Source: Bacillota bacterium
GTDB taxonomy: Bacteria; Bacillota; UBA4882; UBA10575
Assembly: GCA_012727425.1 (NCBI GenBank)
Contig: JAAYHQ010000033.1
Location: 1-64,000, forward strand
Direction of reading: 5' to 3'
DNA: 64,000 bases
Numbering within the stretch: position 1 is the first letter of the stretch; each line of letters opens with the position of its first letter. This document shows positions 1 through 8,295 of the stretch, one piece after another. The translations under genes and the position numbers were made by a program. Below the pieces are notes generated by a model. The model was not told the DNA's origin, searched no databases, and worked only from the letters and a program-made list of their open reading frames with translations.

Positions 1-301
1 CCCGGTGCCCACCGTTTTGTCAGTTTCCGCCGATGATCTGGTTTTAACGGCCGCGCAGAAAGATGCAACCCGGGTTGTGGTCAAAATATTAGACCAGTGC
101 GGTAATTTACTTCCTTTCCTTGACGAGATCATCCAATTGGAAGTAGAAGGCCCCGGCCGGATCCAAGGACCGTCGACCGTAGTGCTTAAAGGAGGGGCGA
201 TTGCCTTTTGGGTGGAGACCCGCAATGAACCAGGGGTGATCAGTGTAACGGTCCGTTCCCAGTCGGTGGGGGAAAAAACGGTCCGGTTTGAGGTGGTGTA
301 A
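1..301 (+). CDS. C-terminal end of a probable glycoside hydrolase family 2 protein (5' truncated)
   Basis: Only about the last 99 codons lie inside the window; the frame stays open to the left edge, and the first possible start (GTG at 5) has no ribosome binding site, so the gene begins outside. The residues form one immunoglobulin-like beta sandwich: ATRVVVKILDQCGN, then GPGRIQGP and GGAIAFWVETRNEPG. From memory, this pattern is typical of the extra C-terminal domain of family-2 glycoside hydrolases such as beta-galactosidases. The catalytic part is not visible, so the enzyme activity is inferred. A terminator follows about 60 bases after the stop, so this gene is transcriptionally separate from exbB. 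Confidence 0.6.
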   Translation, partial: PVPTVLSVSADDLVLTAAQKDATRVVVKILDQCGNLLPFLDEIIQLEVEGPGRIQGPSTVVLKGGAIAFWVETRNEPGVISVTVRSQSVGEKTVRFEVV

Positions 302-362
302 GAGGTTGGATAAAAATCGAGACTGCCACGGGAAGTTGATGGGCAAATCATTTTCGTTTGGG

Positions 363-389
363 GCGGAGGGCGACCTCCGCTCTTTTTTT
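363..389 (+). terminator. Rho-independent terminator after the glycoside hydrolase gene
   Basis: A perfect 7-bp stem (GCGGAGG/CCTCCGC, positions 363-369 and 374-380) with a GCGA loop is followed by TCTTTTTTT. This is a classic intrinsic terminator. Confidence 0.9.
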
Positions 390-669
390 ACCGTTGTTCA
401 TACTCTGTTATAATATCATGAGGTAAGCAAGATAGCCGCCCCGTCGGTTGCCAAAGGGCATGAACCGGCGTAATGCTTTCGCAGAGGGAAAGAGAAATAG
501 TGTTTGTTGGAATATTGTTCCTCCGTTTGATAACGGCAGGAATTTAATGTTGCTCAGCGAAACTCTAAAGATAAAGCAACCTGTTGAATTTTGGTTTTAG
601 CAACGGATTTCACCTAAAAAACATTCAACCGGAATATGGATGAGAAAAAGCGCTGAGGAGGAGAATAAA
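390..669 (+). other. Gene-free leader region upstream of exbB
   Basis: No convincing gene is seen in these 280 bases. A TATAAT hexamer sits at 409-414 but has no good -35 partner. A possible stem joins GTTGCT (about 548-553) to AGCAAC (about 576-581), with the AT-rich sequence CTAAAGATAA near the end of its loop. GGAATTT at about 539 may be part of an alternative-sigma promoter. A long untranslated leader is possible, but I recognise no named riboswitch. Confidence 0.35.
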
Positions 670-1281
670 ATGTGGCAACTGTTCTTAAGTGGCGGTCCGG
701 TGATGTTTCCTTTATTGCTTTGTTCAATTATGGTTTTGGCGATCACCATTGAACGGCTTTGGTTTTTCCTGAGTCAGCGGGGCGACATGGATGAAATTAG
801 GAGAATCGTTTTCCGCCTGATGGAGAAGAATGCTCCTCTGGAAGCCATCCAATATTTACAAAAAATTAACCAGCCGGTGGCGCGGATGTACCAAGCGGCT
901 TTACTGCATTACGGAAAACCCCGGATCGAAGTGGAGGTTGCCCTGCGTGAAGCCGGGGAAGTCGAGATTGGCAAGATGGAACGGGGGCTGGGTTTACTCA
1001 ATGTCATCATTACCGCGGCACCGTTGCTTGGTTTGTTGGGAACAGTGACCGGGATTATCAGTAGCCTTAATGTCTTGGGGGCATTACAGGGCTTGGCCTC
1101 TCCGGCCCAGTTGAGCGGGGGTGTTGCCGAAGCGTTGTTGACCACGGCTTTTGGGTTAATCATCGCCATTCCCGCCCTTTTTTTACAGCATTGGTTCAAT
1201 ACGATCATCCAAAAGCGAATCCAGATCATGAACCAGATGGGCCGCGAGTTTCTGGATAACTACGGGAACCGAGGTGAATAG
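670..1281 (+). CDS. exbB: MotA/TolQ/ExbB-family proton channel protein
   Basis: This is the ExbB/TolQ channel subunit that, with ExbD, uses the proton motive force to energise TonB across the cell envelope. The 203 residues show an N-terminal membrane helix (about 10-30), a cytoplasmic stretch with the family pattern EVALREAGEVEIGKMERGL, and two further helices. These include the conserved motif TAAPLLGLLGTVTGIISS (about 112-130) and TAFGLIIAIPALF. ATG 670 is chosen because GAGGAGGAG lies 7 bases upstream; an ATG at 640 would add ten residues without a ribosome binding site. Its stop overlaps the exbD start, indicating an operon with exbD and tonB. Confidence 0.93.
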   Translation: MWQLFLSGGPVMFPLLLCSIMVLAITIERLWFFLSQRGDMDEIRRIVFRLMEKNAPLEAIQYLQKINQPVARMYQAALLHYGKPRIEVEVALREAGEVEIGKMERGLGLLNVIITAAPLLGLLGTVTGIISSLNVLGALQGLASPAQLSGGVAEALLTTAFGLIIAIPALFLQHWFNTIIQKRIQIMNQMGREFLDNYGNRGE

Positions 1282-1684
1282 GAGAATGTTTCAGCGCAAG
1301 CCCGAGCTGCCCCGTTTAAATATTGTTCCTATGATTGACGTCATGTTCTATCTCGTGCTCTTTTTTATGCTCTTTACCACCTTTAAATCAGCGGTTTCCG
1401 GGATTCCGGTGGAATTGCCCAGTTCCAACCGGGCGGAGTCTTTGGAAGAACAGCGGGTGATGGTCACCATCGACCGCCAAGAAAAGGTGTTCTTTGAAGA
1501 TAACGAGATCTCCCTGTCCCAATTGACGGCAAGGTTGTCAACAATGGTGACGGCCAATCCCAATTTATTGGTTGTGATTAATGCCGATACCCGGGTTACC
1601 TACGGAAGGTTGATTGCGGTCATGGATGCGATCACCGACGCCGGTGTTGCGCAGCCGGCTTTAGCGGTGGAAAAGAAAAATTAA
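1274..1684 (+). CDS. exbD: ExbD/TolR-family biopolymer transport protein
   Basis: ExbD is the single-span partner of ExbB and carries the proton-binding aspartate. The 136 residues show the diagnostic N terminus LNIVPMIDVMFYLVLFFMLF, with the conserved Asp in the membrane helix. A periplasmic domain ends in VINADTRVTYGRLIAVMDAI, the typical C-terminal pattern. The gene overlaps exbB by 8 bases. Two starts are possible: GTG 1274 (used here) or ATG 1286, for which AGGTG at 1272 would be a well-spaced binding site. The choice does not change the identification. Confidence 0.93.
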   Translation: MNRRMFQRKPELPRLNIVPMIDVMFYLVLFFMLFTTFKSAVSGIPVELPSSNRAESLEEQRVMVTIDRQEKVFFEDNEISLSQLTARLSTMVTANPNLLVVINADTRVTYGRLIAVMDAITDAGVAQPALAVEKKN

Positions 1685-1719
1685 GCGCTGTCCACCGGTG
1701 CTCACTAGGAGGTTTTTCC

Positions 1720-2550
1720 ATGATGAAAAAACACCGCTCTGGAGATCTGACGAGAAAAGCGGCTTCTTTTTTTCTGGCGGTGGGCTTACATGCTTTGCTT
1801 TTTACGATCCAAACCGGTGGGTACTGGCGGGCGGGCGGCGACGAGCTGGGATACACATTAATCCGGCCGCGCCTGGTCGAGATTGAACCGGTCCGGCGGG
1901 AAGGGAGGACCGCTCCCAGGCCGCCGGTGACCCCAAAACCGCCGGCCCCACCGGCGGAGAAGTCGGCGGTAACGGAACAACCTGCCGCTTCCCCGGAGCA
2001 ACCTTCAACCAAAATCGAAGAAATCCACCAGGAGAAACCGGCCCCTCGGGAAACAAAGCCGGAACCGGGGGAGGTTGCAGTCGAAGCTCCTTCTGCCGGC
2101 GAAGGCAGCGAGCCGGAGGAACCGGCCGGTAATGACTCCGTCGGCGACGCCGGGGAAACGTCCAGCGAAGGGGAACTCCCCTCCGCACCGGTCTTACCGC
2201 CTTTAGGCCTGGCCAGCGGGATGGTGGGCCCGATCCCCAGCTTTACTTTTCCCAAGAATGCGGAACACCAGGGGATTGAAGGAACGGTTTTGCTGGAAGT
2301 CTATCTGACCCCGGAAGGGACTTTCCTAAAAGAACCGGTGATGCTGGCTTCTTCCGGCCACCGGATTTTGGATGAGCATAGCCGGAACCTAATTAAATCA
2401 GGCCAGTTGCACTTCAAACCGGCCTCTGAACCCTATAAACTCCAGATGGAAATCAGATATTTTTACAATAAAGAGAACGGAAGATATGAAGTGGAACCGG
2501 TGGCTGTGGGAGAAGCAGCCTACCTTTCTATGGAGGAAGGAGGATCATAG
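1720..2550 (+). CDS. tonB: TonB-family energy transducer
   Basis: TonB spans from the inner membrane to outer-membrane receptors and transmits ExbB/ExbD energy. The 276-residue protein has one N-terminal membrane helix (about 13-30), a Pro/Glu/Lys-rich extended linker of about 110 residues (PKPPAPPAEKS, EEPAGND), and a C-terminal TonB domain (about 175-260). That domain includes PKNAEHQGIEGTVLLEVYL and a final RYFYN strand. An AGGAGG site precedes ATG 1720. TonB is expected only in cells with an outer membrane, so with the barrel protein at 24442-25611 it is strong evidence for a diderm organism. It continues directly into the exported protein at 2551. Confidence 0.88.
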   Translation: MMKKHRSGDLTRKAASFFLAVGLHALLFTIQTGGYWRAGGDELGYTLIRPRLVEIEPVRREGRTAPRPPVTPKPPAPPAEKSAVTEQPAASPEQPSTKIEEIHQEKPAPRETKPEPGEVAVEAPSAGEGSEPEEPAGNDSVGDAGETSSEGELPSAPVLPPLGLASGMVGPIPSFTFPKNAEHQGIEGTVLLEVYLTPEGTFLKEPVMLASSGHRILDEHSRNLIKSGQLHFKPASEPYKLQMEIRYFYNKENGRYEVEPVAVGEAAYLSMEEGGS

Positions 2551-4686
2551 TTGAAGATCTTAAGTAAAAACAAGAAAAAATGGTTTTTTTGCTTGCTCAT
2601 CGGGCTGGCCATTTTGACGATTGCCGTTACCCTGCAAGCCCAGGGCCCGATGGTTTATCCGACGGGCAGCGACGGGGAGGCCACGGTGGGGACTGGTTCC
2701 CAAGCAACGGTTCCGGCGTCGCTCTACCGGGATCCGGAACGCTTAATTTTAGAGAACGAATTCATCGCGGTGGCCGTGAATAATTCCACCGATGCCACCG
2801 GCCGTTTCGGCGTTAAGGTCACCGGTGGCGATCCGCTTCGCACCGGAGACGAGGAGAAACCCTTAATCTATGGTTACGAGATGCCATGGACCTCCTTCAC
2901 CACCATTCGGATTGATGGGCAGAACTACATATTTGGCGGAAAAACGCGGCGGCGTTCCGGGGGGACCGGCGAATACGGGACGATTGTCAGTGGTCCGTCC
3001 TGGGACAGTACCACCGAAAGTATCACGATGACCTGCCGTTATGGTGCGGTTGAGGTGATCCAGGAGATTTCGATCGTGGAAAGCACAACCACCGGTTATC
3101 CGGACACCGCCAAAATCAAATATTCCATTGTGAACCGGGACCAAATTCCCCACGAGATCGGTCTGCGGGTTGTGGTCGATACCATGTTGGGGGAGAATGA
3201 CGGGGCTCCGTTCCGGATCGGGGAAACAGCGGTGCAAACGGACGCGGTCTTTGATCGGGAACGCCTGCCCGAGTTCTGGCAGGCCTTTGATACGTTGACC
3301 GACCCCAAGGTAATTGCCCAGGGGACCTTGAAAGGGCGCGAAGCAACGCCTCCGGATCTCCTGTTCTTTACCAACTGGGGGAGCGTGGCTGATCACCACT
3401 GGGAGCCGCCCTTGGTTCCAGACCGGGATTTTACGCGGGCGGGTGAGTTTGAATTGGACAGCGCTGCCGTTTACCTTTGGCAACCGGTTACGATCCCGGC
3501 CGCCGGCAGCAAGACTTATGTTCTTTATTACGGGCTGGGCGGGGTAACCGTTGTCCCCGGCCAACTCCAGTTGGGGGTTAGTTCGCCGGCACAGGTCGTC
3601 TACTCCGATGAGGTGGAGCCCTTTTCGGTGGTGGCTTACATCCAGAATACCGGGGTAGCGCCCGCCATGAGTGTACGGGCCCGCTTGAACTTACCGCCGG
3701 CCCTACGGATTGCGGGCGAAAGACCCATCGACGTTTATATTGGGAAGCTGGACCCGGGCGAAGTAACCCAGTTACACTGGCAGGTTAAGCCAACGGGCAC
3801 GGTCTTTGGTACCCTGGCCCCCTTTTCGGTGGTGGCTTCGGCGATCAACGTGCCCGAAAACAAGGTGGAAAGAAGTGTCCGGGTGCTGAAACCGGCCGAA
3901 TTAACTTTAAAGGTCAGTCCGCCACCGGGGTTAAAAGTGGTGGACGAACAATTAACGCCGGTTCCGTACCCGGTGACGGCGGTGATCAAGAACACCGGGG
4001 AATCGGAGGCCTACGGGGTGATTGGCAGTTTGCAGTTGGGTGAAGGGATGCAGCCGGCACCCAAGGAGATTCTCCACCGCTACATTGGTAATTTGAAAGC
4101 CGGGGAAGAATACCAGCTTACCTGGTATCTGTTGCCGGAAGGAATCGGGAAACGCTCCTACTTTGGGGTCCAGTTTGAATCGAACTCGACCAAACCGGTG
4201 ATGTACATTGCCGGCGTACAGCTGCCGTATTTGGTGCCGAAGATTCGCTTGGTTCCTTTAAAACCGGTGCAAGCCGGGGAGTTGCTTCCCGTTGAGGTCC
4301 GGGTTGAAAACCTGCCGATGTTAACCGGAGCCGTCTTTGATTTCACGTATAATCCGGAATTAATGGAGATAATTAGGGTATCAAGAGGTTTATTCTTTGT
4401 GGAGGACCAGAAGACGGTTCCTTGGCAACCGGGTACGATCGACAGTAACACCGGGGTCATTGCGCAGATTGGCGGCCAACGGCAAACGGCGCCCATGGTC
4501 AGCTCGACCCTGGCCACGGTCTATATTCAACTGGGGAAAGAATCGGGCGAGGCTGTACTGAAGCCGACGGCACTGACGCTCCAAAGTACAGTGGCGAAGA
4601 TCCCTTACTACCAGGTTGAAGGCTTGAAAATAACCATTAATGAACAGGGGGGGGTGCGGATTGACACCATCAAGGTTGACCAGTAA
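2551..4686 (+). CDS. Large exported protein with a C-terminal cohesin-like domain
   Basis: The function is not recognised. The 711-residue product starts at TTG 2551 behind AAGGAGGATCATAG. It has a signal peptide (KKKWFFCLLIGLAILTIAV, cut near residue 30), then a large beta-rich N-terminal region (about 60-340) ending in a KTYVLYYGLGG strand. Two tandem immunoglobulin-like repeats follow (about 345-450 and 455-560), with matching patterns such as YIGKLDPGEVTQLHWQV and YIGNLKAGEEYQLTWYL. The C-terminal 130 residues (VQAGELLPVEVRVENL, VFDFTYNPELMEI, STLATVYIQL) match the cohesin/carbohydrate-binding-adapter fold. It follows tonB without a gap and overlaps the next gene, so an envelope or surface role is likely. 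No catalytic motif is seen. Confidence 0.75.
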   Translation: MKILSKNKKKWFFCLLIGLAILTIAVTLQAQGPMVYPTGSDGEATVGTGSQATVPASLYRDPERLILENEFIAVAVNNSTDATGRFGVKVTGGDPLRTGDEEKPLIYGYEMPWTSFTTIRIDGQNYIFGGKTRRRSGGTGEYGTIVSGPSWDSTTESITMTCRYGAVEVIQEISIVESTTTGYPDTAKIKYSIVNRDQIPHEIGLRVVVDTMLGENDGAPFRIGETAVQTDAVFDRERLPEFWQAFDTLTDPKVIAQGTLKGREATPPDLLFFTNWGSVADHHWEPPLVPDRDFTRAGEFELDSAAVYLWQPVTIPAAGSKTYVLYYGLGGVTVVPGQLQLGVSSPAQVVYSDEVEPFSVVAYIQNTGVAPAMSVRARLNLPPALRIAGERPIDVYIGKLDPGEVTQLHWQVKPTGTVFGTLAPFSVVASAINVPENKVERSVRVLKPAELTLKVSPPPGLKVVDEQLTPVPYPVTAVIKNTGESEAYGVIGSLQLGEGMQPAPKEILHRYIGNLKAGEEYQLTWYLLPEGIGKRSYFGVQFESNSTKPVMYIAGVQLPYLVPKIRLVPLKPVQAGELLPVEVRVENLPMLTGAVFDFTYNPELMEIIRVSRGLFFVEDQKTVPWQPGTIDSNTGVIAQIGGQRQTAPMVSSTLATVYIQLGKESGEAVLKPTALTLQSTVAKIPYYQVEGLKITINEQGGVRIDTIKVDQ

Positions 4687-5329
4687 AAAGTGGCGGACCA
4701 TGGTGGTTCTGGGCTTGAGTATCTTGTTGGTGGCGGTGCCGGCCTTGGGGCAAAGCCGCGTCTATTCGGATGTGCCGGACTGGGCGTACCAAGCGGTGAA
4801 AAAACTGGTGGAAAACGGCTACCTTGAACTCTATGACGATGGGACCTTCCGTGGCAATAACCCGGTTGACCGCTACACTTTCGCCATGGTCGTTGCCCAG
4901 CTGTTGACGGACTTCGGGGAAGGCGGCGCCCGCGGGGGACAGGATGATGTGGCTTTACTTCGGAAGCTTTCCAATGAGTTCCAGAACGAACTGGTGCTTT
5001 TAGCCCTGAAAGATAAGGAGTTGGAGGCAAGACTCGTCCAGCTTGAACAAGGCCGTATTATCCTGGCCGAAGACCAGACCAAAAACACTGCTGAGGTGCA
5101 AGCCCTGAATGCGGAACTGAATGCCCTGCGTAAACAGGTTACTCAGCTTATTGAGGAAAAAAACCGTTTGGCGGCCCAGCTTTCTGCGGTGGAAACGCAA
5201 CAGGAAGAACAACAGATGGCCATGGAAAATCTTCAAACCGAGTTGGAGAAGGAGCGGAGAACAAACCGGGTCATCCTGATCGTCCTTGGGTTGGTTGGGG
5301 TGGCTGGTCTTTTCCTCCCGGCCCAGTAG
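4661..5329 (+). CDS. SLH-domain, coiled-coil, membrane-anchored envelope protein
   Basis: The protein has about 222 residues. After a signal-like helix (MVVLGLSILLVAVPALG) comes one S-layer homology domain (about 35-85: YSDVPDWAYQAVKKL, GYLELYDDGTFRGNNPVDRY). A long coiled coil follows (about 100-195, ELEARLVQLEQGR, ELEKERR), then a C-terminal membrane helix (VILIVLGLVGVAGLFL). SLH domains bind cell-wall polymers, so it could tether wall to membrane. TTG 4661 is preferred because AGGGGGGGG lies just upstream; an ATG at 4640 is possible but has no binding site. It overlaps the previous gene by 26 bases, indicating coupled translation. The exact role is unknown. Confidence 0.8.
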   Translation: MTPSRLTSKKWRTMVVLGLSILLVAVPALGQSRVYSDVPDWAYQAVKKLVENGYLELYDDGTFRGNNPVDRYTFAMVVAQLLTDFGEGGARGGQDDVALLRKLSNEFQNELVLLALKDKELEARLVQLEQGRIILAEDQTKNTAEVQALNAELNALRKQVTQLIEEKNRLAAQLSAVETQQEEQQMAMENLQTELEKERRTNRVILIVLGLVGVAGLFLPAQ

Positions 5330-5374
5330 AAAAGGAAAATAGAAGCGATGGGTAAAAGCACTTGTTTCTTTAAA

Positions 5375-5403
5375 TTGACAACCGATTCTTGCTCGTTTAT
5401 AAT
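5375..5403 (+). promoter_or_regulatory. Sigma-A promoter of the yceD-rpmF transcript
   Basis: A perfect TTGACA (5375-5380) is separated by exactly 17 bases from a perfect TATAAT (5398-5403), 19 bases before the yceD start codon. This is the best promoter match in the window. Confidence 0.9.
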
Positions 5404-5421
5404 ACAGAGGTGAGTTTGACC

Positions 5422-5958
5422 ATGAAACCCATTTATAAGGTGGATCTTGCTTCGATCAAAGATTCACCCGGGTCAACGCTGGAGATTCGCGACCAGATTA
5501 CCCTTGCCGATCTGGAATGGGAGGGTGGCCGGTTACTGGAGTTCGTTAATCCCTGGTGGCTTCAACTCGAAGTAACCAACGTAGTAAGGGGTTATCAAGT
5601 AAACGGCAAGACGGGCGGTCGTTTCCGGTTAGATTGCGACCGTTGTTTGGAAAAGGTTCAGCTGCCATTGGAGACAGCGTTTAACGAACTTTTCCTGCCG
5701 GAAGCCACTGCCCACCAGGAAGAAGAGGCGCGGAGTTTTACCGGCGACGAACTGGATCTTTCGGTGACGCTCGTTGAAGCAATTCTCCTGCAAATGCCGC
5801 TGAAGGTTCTTTGTACCCCAAATTGTCGCGGGTTATGTTCGGTTTGCGGAACAAACTTGAACATCGAGAACTGTAACTGTGAGACCGAAAGCTTCGACCC
5901 GAGATTAGCGATGTTGTTGAAATGGAAGCCAGACAAAGGAGGTGGAGATGATGGCTAA
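5422..5958 (+). CDS. yceD: YceD/DUF177 family protein (23S rRNA accumulation protein)
   Basis: YceD proteins sit next to rpmF and, in other bacteria, affect 23S rRNA and ribosome maturation; the mechanism is not settled. The 178 residues show the family's central FRLDCDRCLEKVQLPL motif (about 65-80). A C-terminal cysteine cluster follows (CTPNCRGLC, CGTNLN, CNC), as in Firmicute members that may bind zinc. ATG 5422 is chosen because GAGGTGAG lies 7 bases upstream; an earlier in-frame TTG at 5389 would fall inside the promoter. It overlaps rpmF by 8 bases. Confidence 0.9.
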   Translation: MKPIYKVDLASIKDSPGSTLEIRDQITLADLEWEGGRLLEFVNPWWLQLEVTNVVRGYQVNGKTGGRFRLDCDRCLEKVQLPLETAFNELFLPEATAHQEEEARSFTGDELDLSVTLVEAILLQMPLKVLCTPNCRGLCSVCGTNLNIENCNCETESFDPRLAMLLKWKPDKGGGDDG

Positions 5959-6130
5959 TCCTAAAAAAAGGAGCACCAGAACCCGCGGACGCTTACGCCG
6001 GACCCATTGGAAATTGAAACTGGTTACTTTGTCCCGTTGCGATCAATGTCAGGCGCCGCGCTTGCCGCACCATGCCTGCCCCAGTTGCGGTTCGTACCGG
6101 GGACGAAAAGTAATGGAAGTGGAAGCCTAA
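5951..6130 (+). CDS. rpmF: 50S ribosomal protein L32
   Basis: L32 is a small zinc-binding protein of the large ribosomal subunit. The 59 residues begin MANPKKRSTRTRGRLRRTHW, the usual basic N terminus, and carry CDQC and CPSC, i.e. the four-cysteine zinc-ribbon (C+) version. ATG 5951 is chosen from the family N terminus and the AAAGGAGGTG site ending 5-8 bases before; ATG 5948 and GTG 5942 are less likely. A terminator follows within 35 bases. Confidence 0.97.
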   Translation: MANPKKRSTRTRGRLRRTHWKLKLVTLSRCDQCQAPRLPHHACPSCGSYRGRKVMEVEA

Positions 6131-6161
6131 GGTTAAACCGGGCCACAATTAATAAATAAAG

Positions 6162-6190
6162 AAAAGGTCTTTCACGACCTTTTTTCTTTT
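6162..6190 (+). terminator. Terminator after rpmF
   Basis: AAAGGTC (6163-6169) pairs with GACCTTT (6176-6182) across a 6-base loop, followed by a T-rich tract. It closes the yceD-rpmF unit. Confidence 0.85.
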
Positions 6191-6281
6191 TCCCGCAATT
6201 TAAGGGCATAAAACAGGGAATGGAAAATAATATTTCATAGAATGAAAAGCAAGTCAGCGGTTATAATTGCGTATTTATTAC

Positions 6282-6310
6282 TTTACTCCCGCTTTTTTCT
6301 TTGCTATACT
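6282..6310 (+). promoter_or_regulatory. Probable promoter of the plsX-fab operon
   Basis: TTTACT (6282-6287, 4 of 6 matches to TTGACA) and TATACT (6305-6310) are 17 bases apart, 36 bases before the plsX start. No full FapR operator, the repressor site seen before plsX in Bacillus, is present; only a GTACTA half is visible at about 6325. Confidence 0.55.
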
Positions 6311-6345
6311 CTTTTTAAGGGTTTGTACTAGGAGGAGGTGTTAAT

Positions 6346-7332
6346 TTGCGGATTGCAGTGGATGCGATGGGTGGTGATTATGCGCCGCAACAAGCCGTTC
6401 TCGGTTGTGTGCTGGCGGCGAAAGAAGCGCAGATCGCTACGGTGCTGGTAGGGCGCAGCGAGGAGATCAGCCGGGAACTGGAACAATATAAAGATTACCC
6501 GTCGGATTTAATTACGATCAAGGATGCACGGGAAGTTGTCGAGTTTACGGATCATCCGGCGATGGCGGTGCGGAAGAAACGGGATTCCTCAATTGTGGTT
6601 GCCAATCAACTGGTAAAAAACGGGGAAGCCGCGGCGGTGATCTCCGCCGGCAATACCGGAGCGTCGATGACCGCCTCCCTGTTTATTTTAGGGCGGATTC
6701 CGGGAATCTCCCGGCCGGCCATTGCTATTCCTTTGCCCACGGTGAAGGGGGTTACGGTTTTACTTGACGCCGGTGCCAATGCGGAGAACGATCCGGAAGA
6801 CCTGGTCCAATTTGGGATGATGGGAACCATTTACGCTTCGGCGGTCTTGGGTATCGACCGCGCCAAAGTTGGCCTGCTGAGTATCGGCGAAGAAGAAACC
6901 AAGGGGAACAAGCTGGTACTTGAGGCACACCAACTCCTGAAGGCGAGTGGCCTTGATTTTATCGGTAACGTTGAGGGTAAAGATCTTTTAATGGGGGTTG
7001 CCGATGTCGTCGTCTGCGATGGTTTTGTTGGTAATATTATTCTCAAATTCGCGGAAGGAATGGCCGCTGCTCTTTTCCAGAAGATGAAAGAGGCGCTGTT
7101 AAAATCACCCGTGACCAAACTGGGCGCTTTAGCGGGCAAACCCAGTTTGAAAAAGTTGAAAGCCAGTTTTGACTATACGGAGTATGGTGGGGCCCCCTTA
7201 CTGGGTGTTAAAGGAGTAAGCATGATCAGTCATGGCCGGTCCGACGCGAAGGCGTTTAAAAATGCGATCAAAGCGGCGGCCAATGCGGTGCAACAGGATA
7301 TTATTGGAAAAATCCGTTCATCATTGGCTTAA
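6346..7332 (+). CDS. plsX: Phosphate acyltransferase PlsX
   Basis: PlsX converts acyl-ACP to acyl-phosphate, the first step of phospholipid synthesis in most Gram-positive lineages. The 328 residues start RIAVDAMGGDYAP and contain SAGNTGASMTASLF, LDAGANAE, GLLSIGEEETKGN and VVCDGFVGNIILK, all family signatures, and the length is normal. The start is TTG 6346 with an AGGAGGAGGTG site 7 bases upstream. No fapR gene lies before it, unlike in Bacillus. It leads plsX-fabD-fabG-acpP. Confidence 0.97.
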   Translation: MRIAVDAMGGDYAPQQAVLGCVLAAKEAQIATVLVGRSEEISRELEQYKDYPSDLITIKDAREVVEFTDHPAMAVRKKRDSSIVVANQLVKNGEAAAVISAGNTGASMTASLFILGRIPGISRPAIAIPLPTVKGVTVLLDAGANAENDPEDLVQFGMMGTIYASAVLGIDRAKVGLLSIGEEETKGNKLVLEAHQLLKASGLDFIGNVEGKDLLMGVADVVVCDGFVGNIILKFAEGMAAALFQKMKEALLKSPVTKLGALAGKPSLKKLKASFDYTEYGGAPLLGVKGVSMISHGRSDAKAFKNAIKAAANAVQQDIIGKIRSSLA

Positions 7333-7359
7333 AAGCCTACGGTAACAAGGAGGCGTTCG

Positions 7360-8280
7360 ATGGCGGAGAAAATTGCGTTTCTTTTTCCGGGACAAGGCAG
7401 TCAGTATGTGGGCATGGGTTTCTCGTTATACGAAGAATTTGCCCTGGCCCGTTCCATCTTTGCCGAAGCCGAGGAAGTGCTGGGTTTTCCGTTGCGTCAG
7501 TTTTGCTTTGAAGGGCCTTTAACCGAGTTGACCAAAACCCGCATCGCTCAACCGGCGATTTTAACGGTGGAATACATTATTTACCGTCTTTTGACCGCGG
7601 AGGGGGTGACCCCGGCTTGGGTCGCCGGCCACAGTCTTGGTGAATATGCCGCTTTAGTTGCCGCCGGAACTCTTTCTTTTCCCGATGCCCTAAAGCTGGT
7701 CCAAAAGCGGGCTGCGTATATGGCGGCCGTTCCCGTCCCGGGAGGCATGGCGGCAATCGTTAATTACCCCCGGGCCCAACTGGAAGCGCTGGTTGCCGAA
7801 CTGGCGAATGATGGCCTTATCCAGTTGGCCAACTTTAACTCGCCGAGTCAGGTTGTGGTTTCTGGAGAAAAACGGTTGGTCGAGCAGTTGGTGGCGCGGA
7901 TTGCGGAAGACAAAGTCGGCAAAGCAATTCCCCTGGCTGTCCAAGGTGCTTTCCATTCCCGGATCATGGCACCGGCGGCGGAGCGTTTCCGGGAGGATCT
8001 GGCGCGCACGGACTTCTTGCCGATCAGAACACCGCTCATCTCCAACGTAACGGCGCAACCGGTGACCGTGGCGGCGGAGCTCCCTGCCTTGCTGGAAAAG
8101 CAGATCTATTCGCCGGTACAGTGGGAAGCGACAACCCGTTACTTGCTGGCGTCCGGTTGCGATCTCTTCTTAGAACTGGGCGGGAAGGTCCTTTCCGGTC
8201 TGGTGAAAAAGACCGAAGAGGGAGCGAAGGTCATTTCCCTCCGGGAGGCGGAGGAGATAAAAAAATACTTGCAAAAGTAG
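7360..8280 (+). CDS. fabD: Malonyl-CoA:ACP S-malonyltransferase
   Basis: FabD loads malonyl groups onto acyl carrier protein for chain elongation. Visible motifs in the 306 residues are FPGQGSQYVGMG at the N terminus, the nucleophile elbow GHSLGEYAAL (Ser near residue 92), the conserved His in GAFHSRIM (about 200), and LELGGKVLSGL near the C terminus. ATG 7360 has an AAGGAGG site. It sits 27 bases after plsX and 15 bases before fabG, in one operon. Confidence 0.97.
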   Translation: MAEKIAFLFPGQGSQYVGMGFSLYEEFALARSIFAEAEEVLGFPLRQFCFEGPLTELTKTRIAQPAILTVEYIIYRLLTAEGVTPAWVAGHSLGEYAALVAAGTLSFPDALKLVQKRAAYMAAVPVPGGMAAIVNYPRAQLEALVAELANDGLIQLANFNSPSQVVVSGEKRLVEQLVARIAEDKVGKAIPLAVQGAFHSRIMAPAAERFREDLARTDFLPIRTPLISNVTAQPVTVAAELPALLEKQIYSPVQWEATTRYLLASGCDLFLELGGKVLSGLVKKTEEGAKVISLREAEEIKKYLQK

Positions 8281-8295
8281 GGGAGGTTTAGTAAT

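Noticed and set aside
1632-2255. 207-residue minus-strand frame opposite tonB
   Set aside because: It is the shadow of the Pro/Glu-rich tonB linker; low-complexity sequence gives long antisense frames.
2863-3564. 233-residue minus-strand frame
   Set aside because: It is antisense to the exported protein at 2551, with no start signals.
6320-6345. FapR operator before plsX
   Set aside because: Only a GTACTA half-site is visible; the full palindrome is absent.
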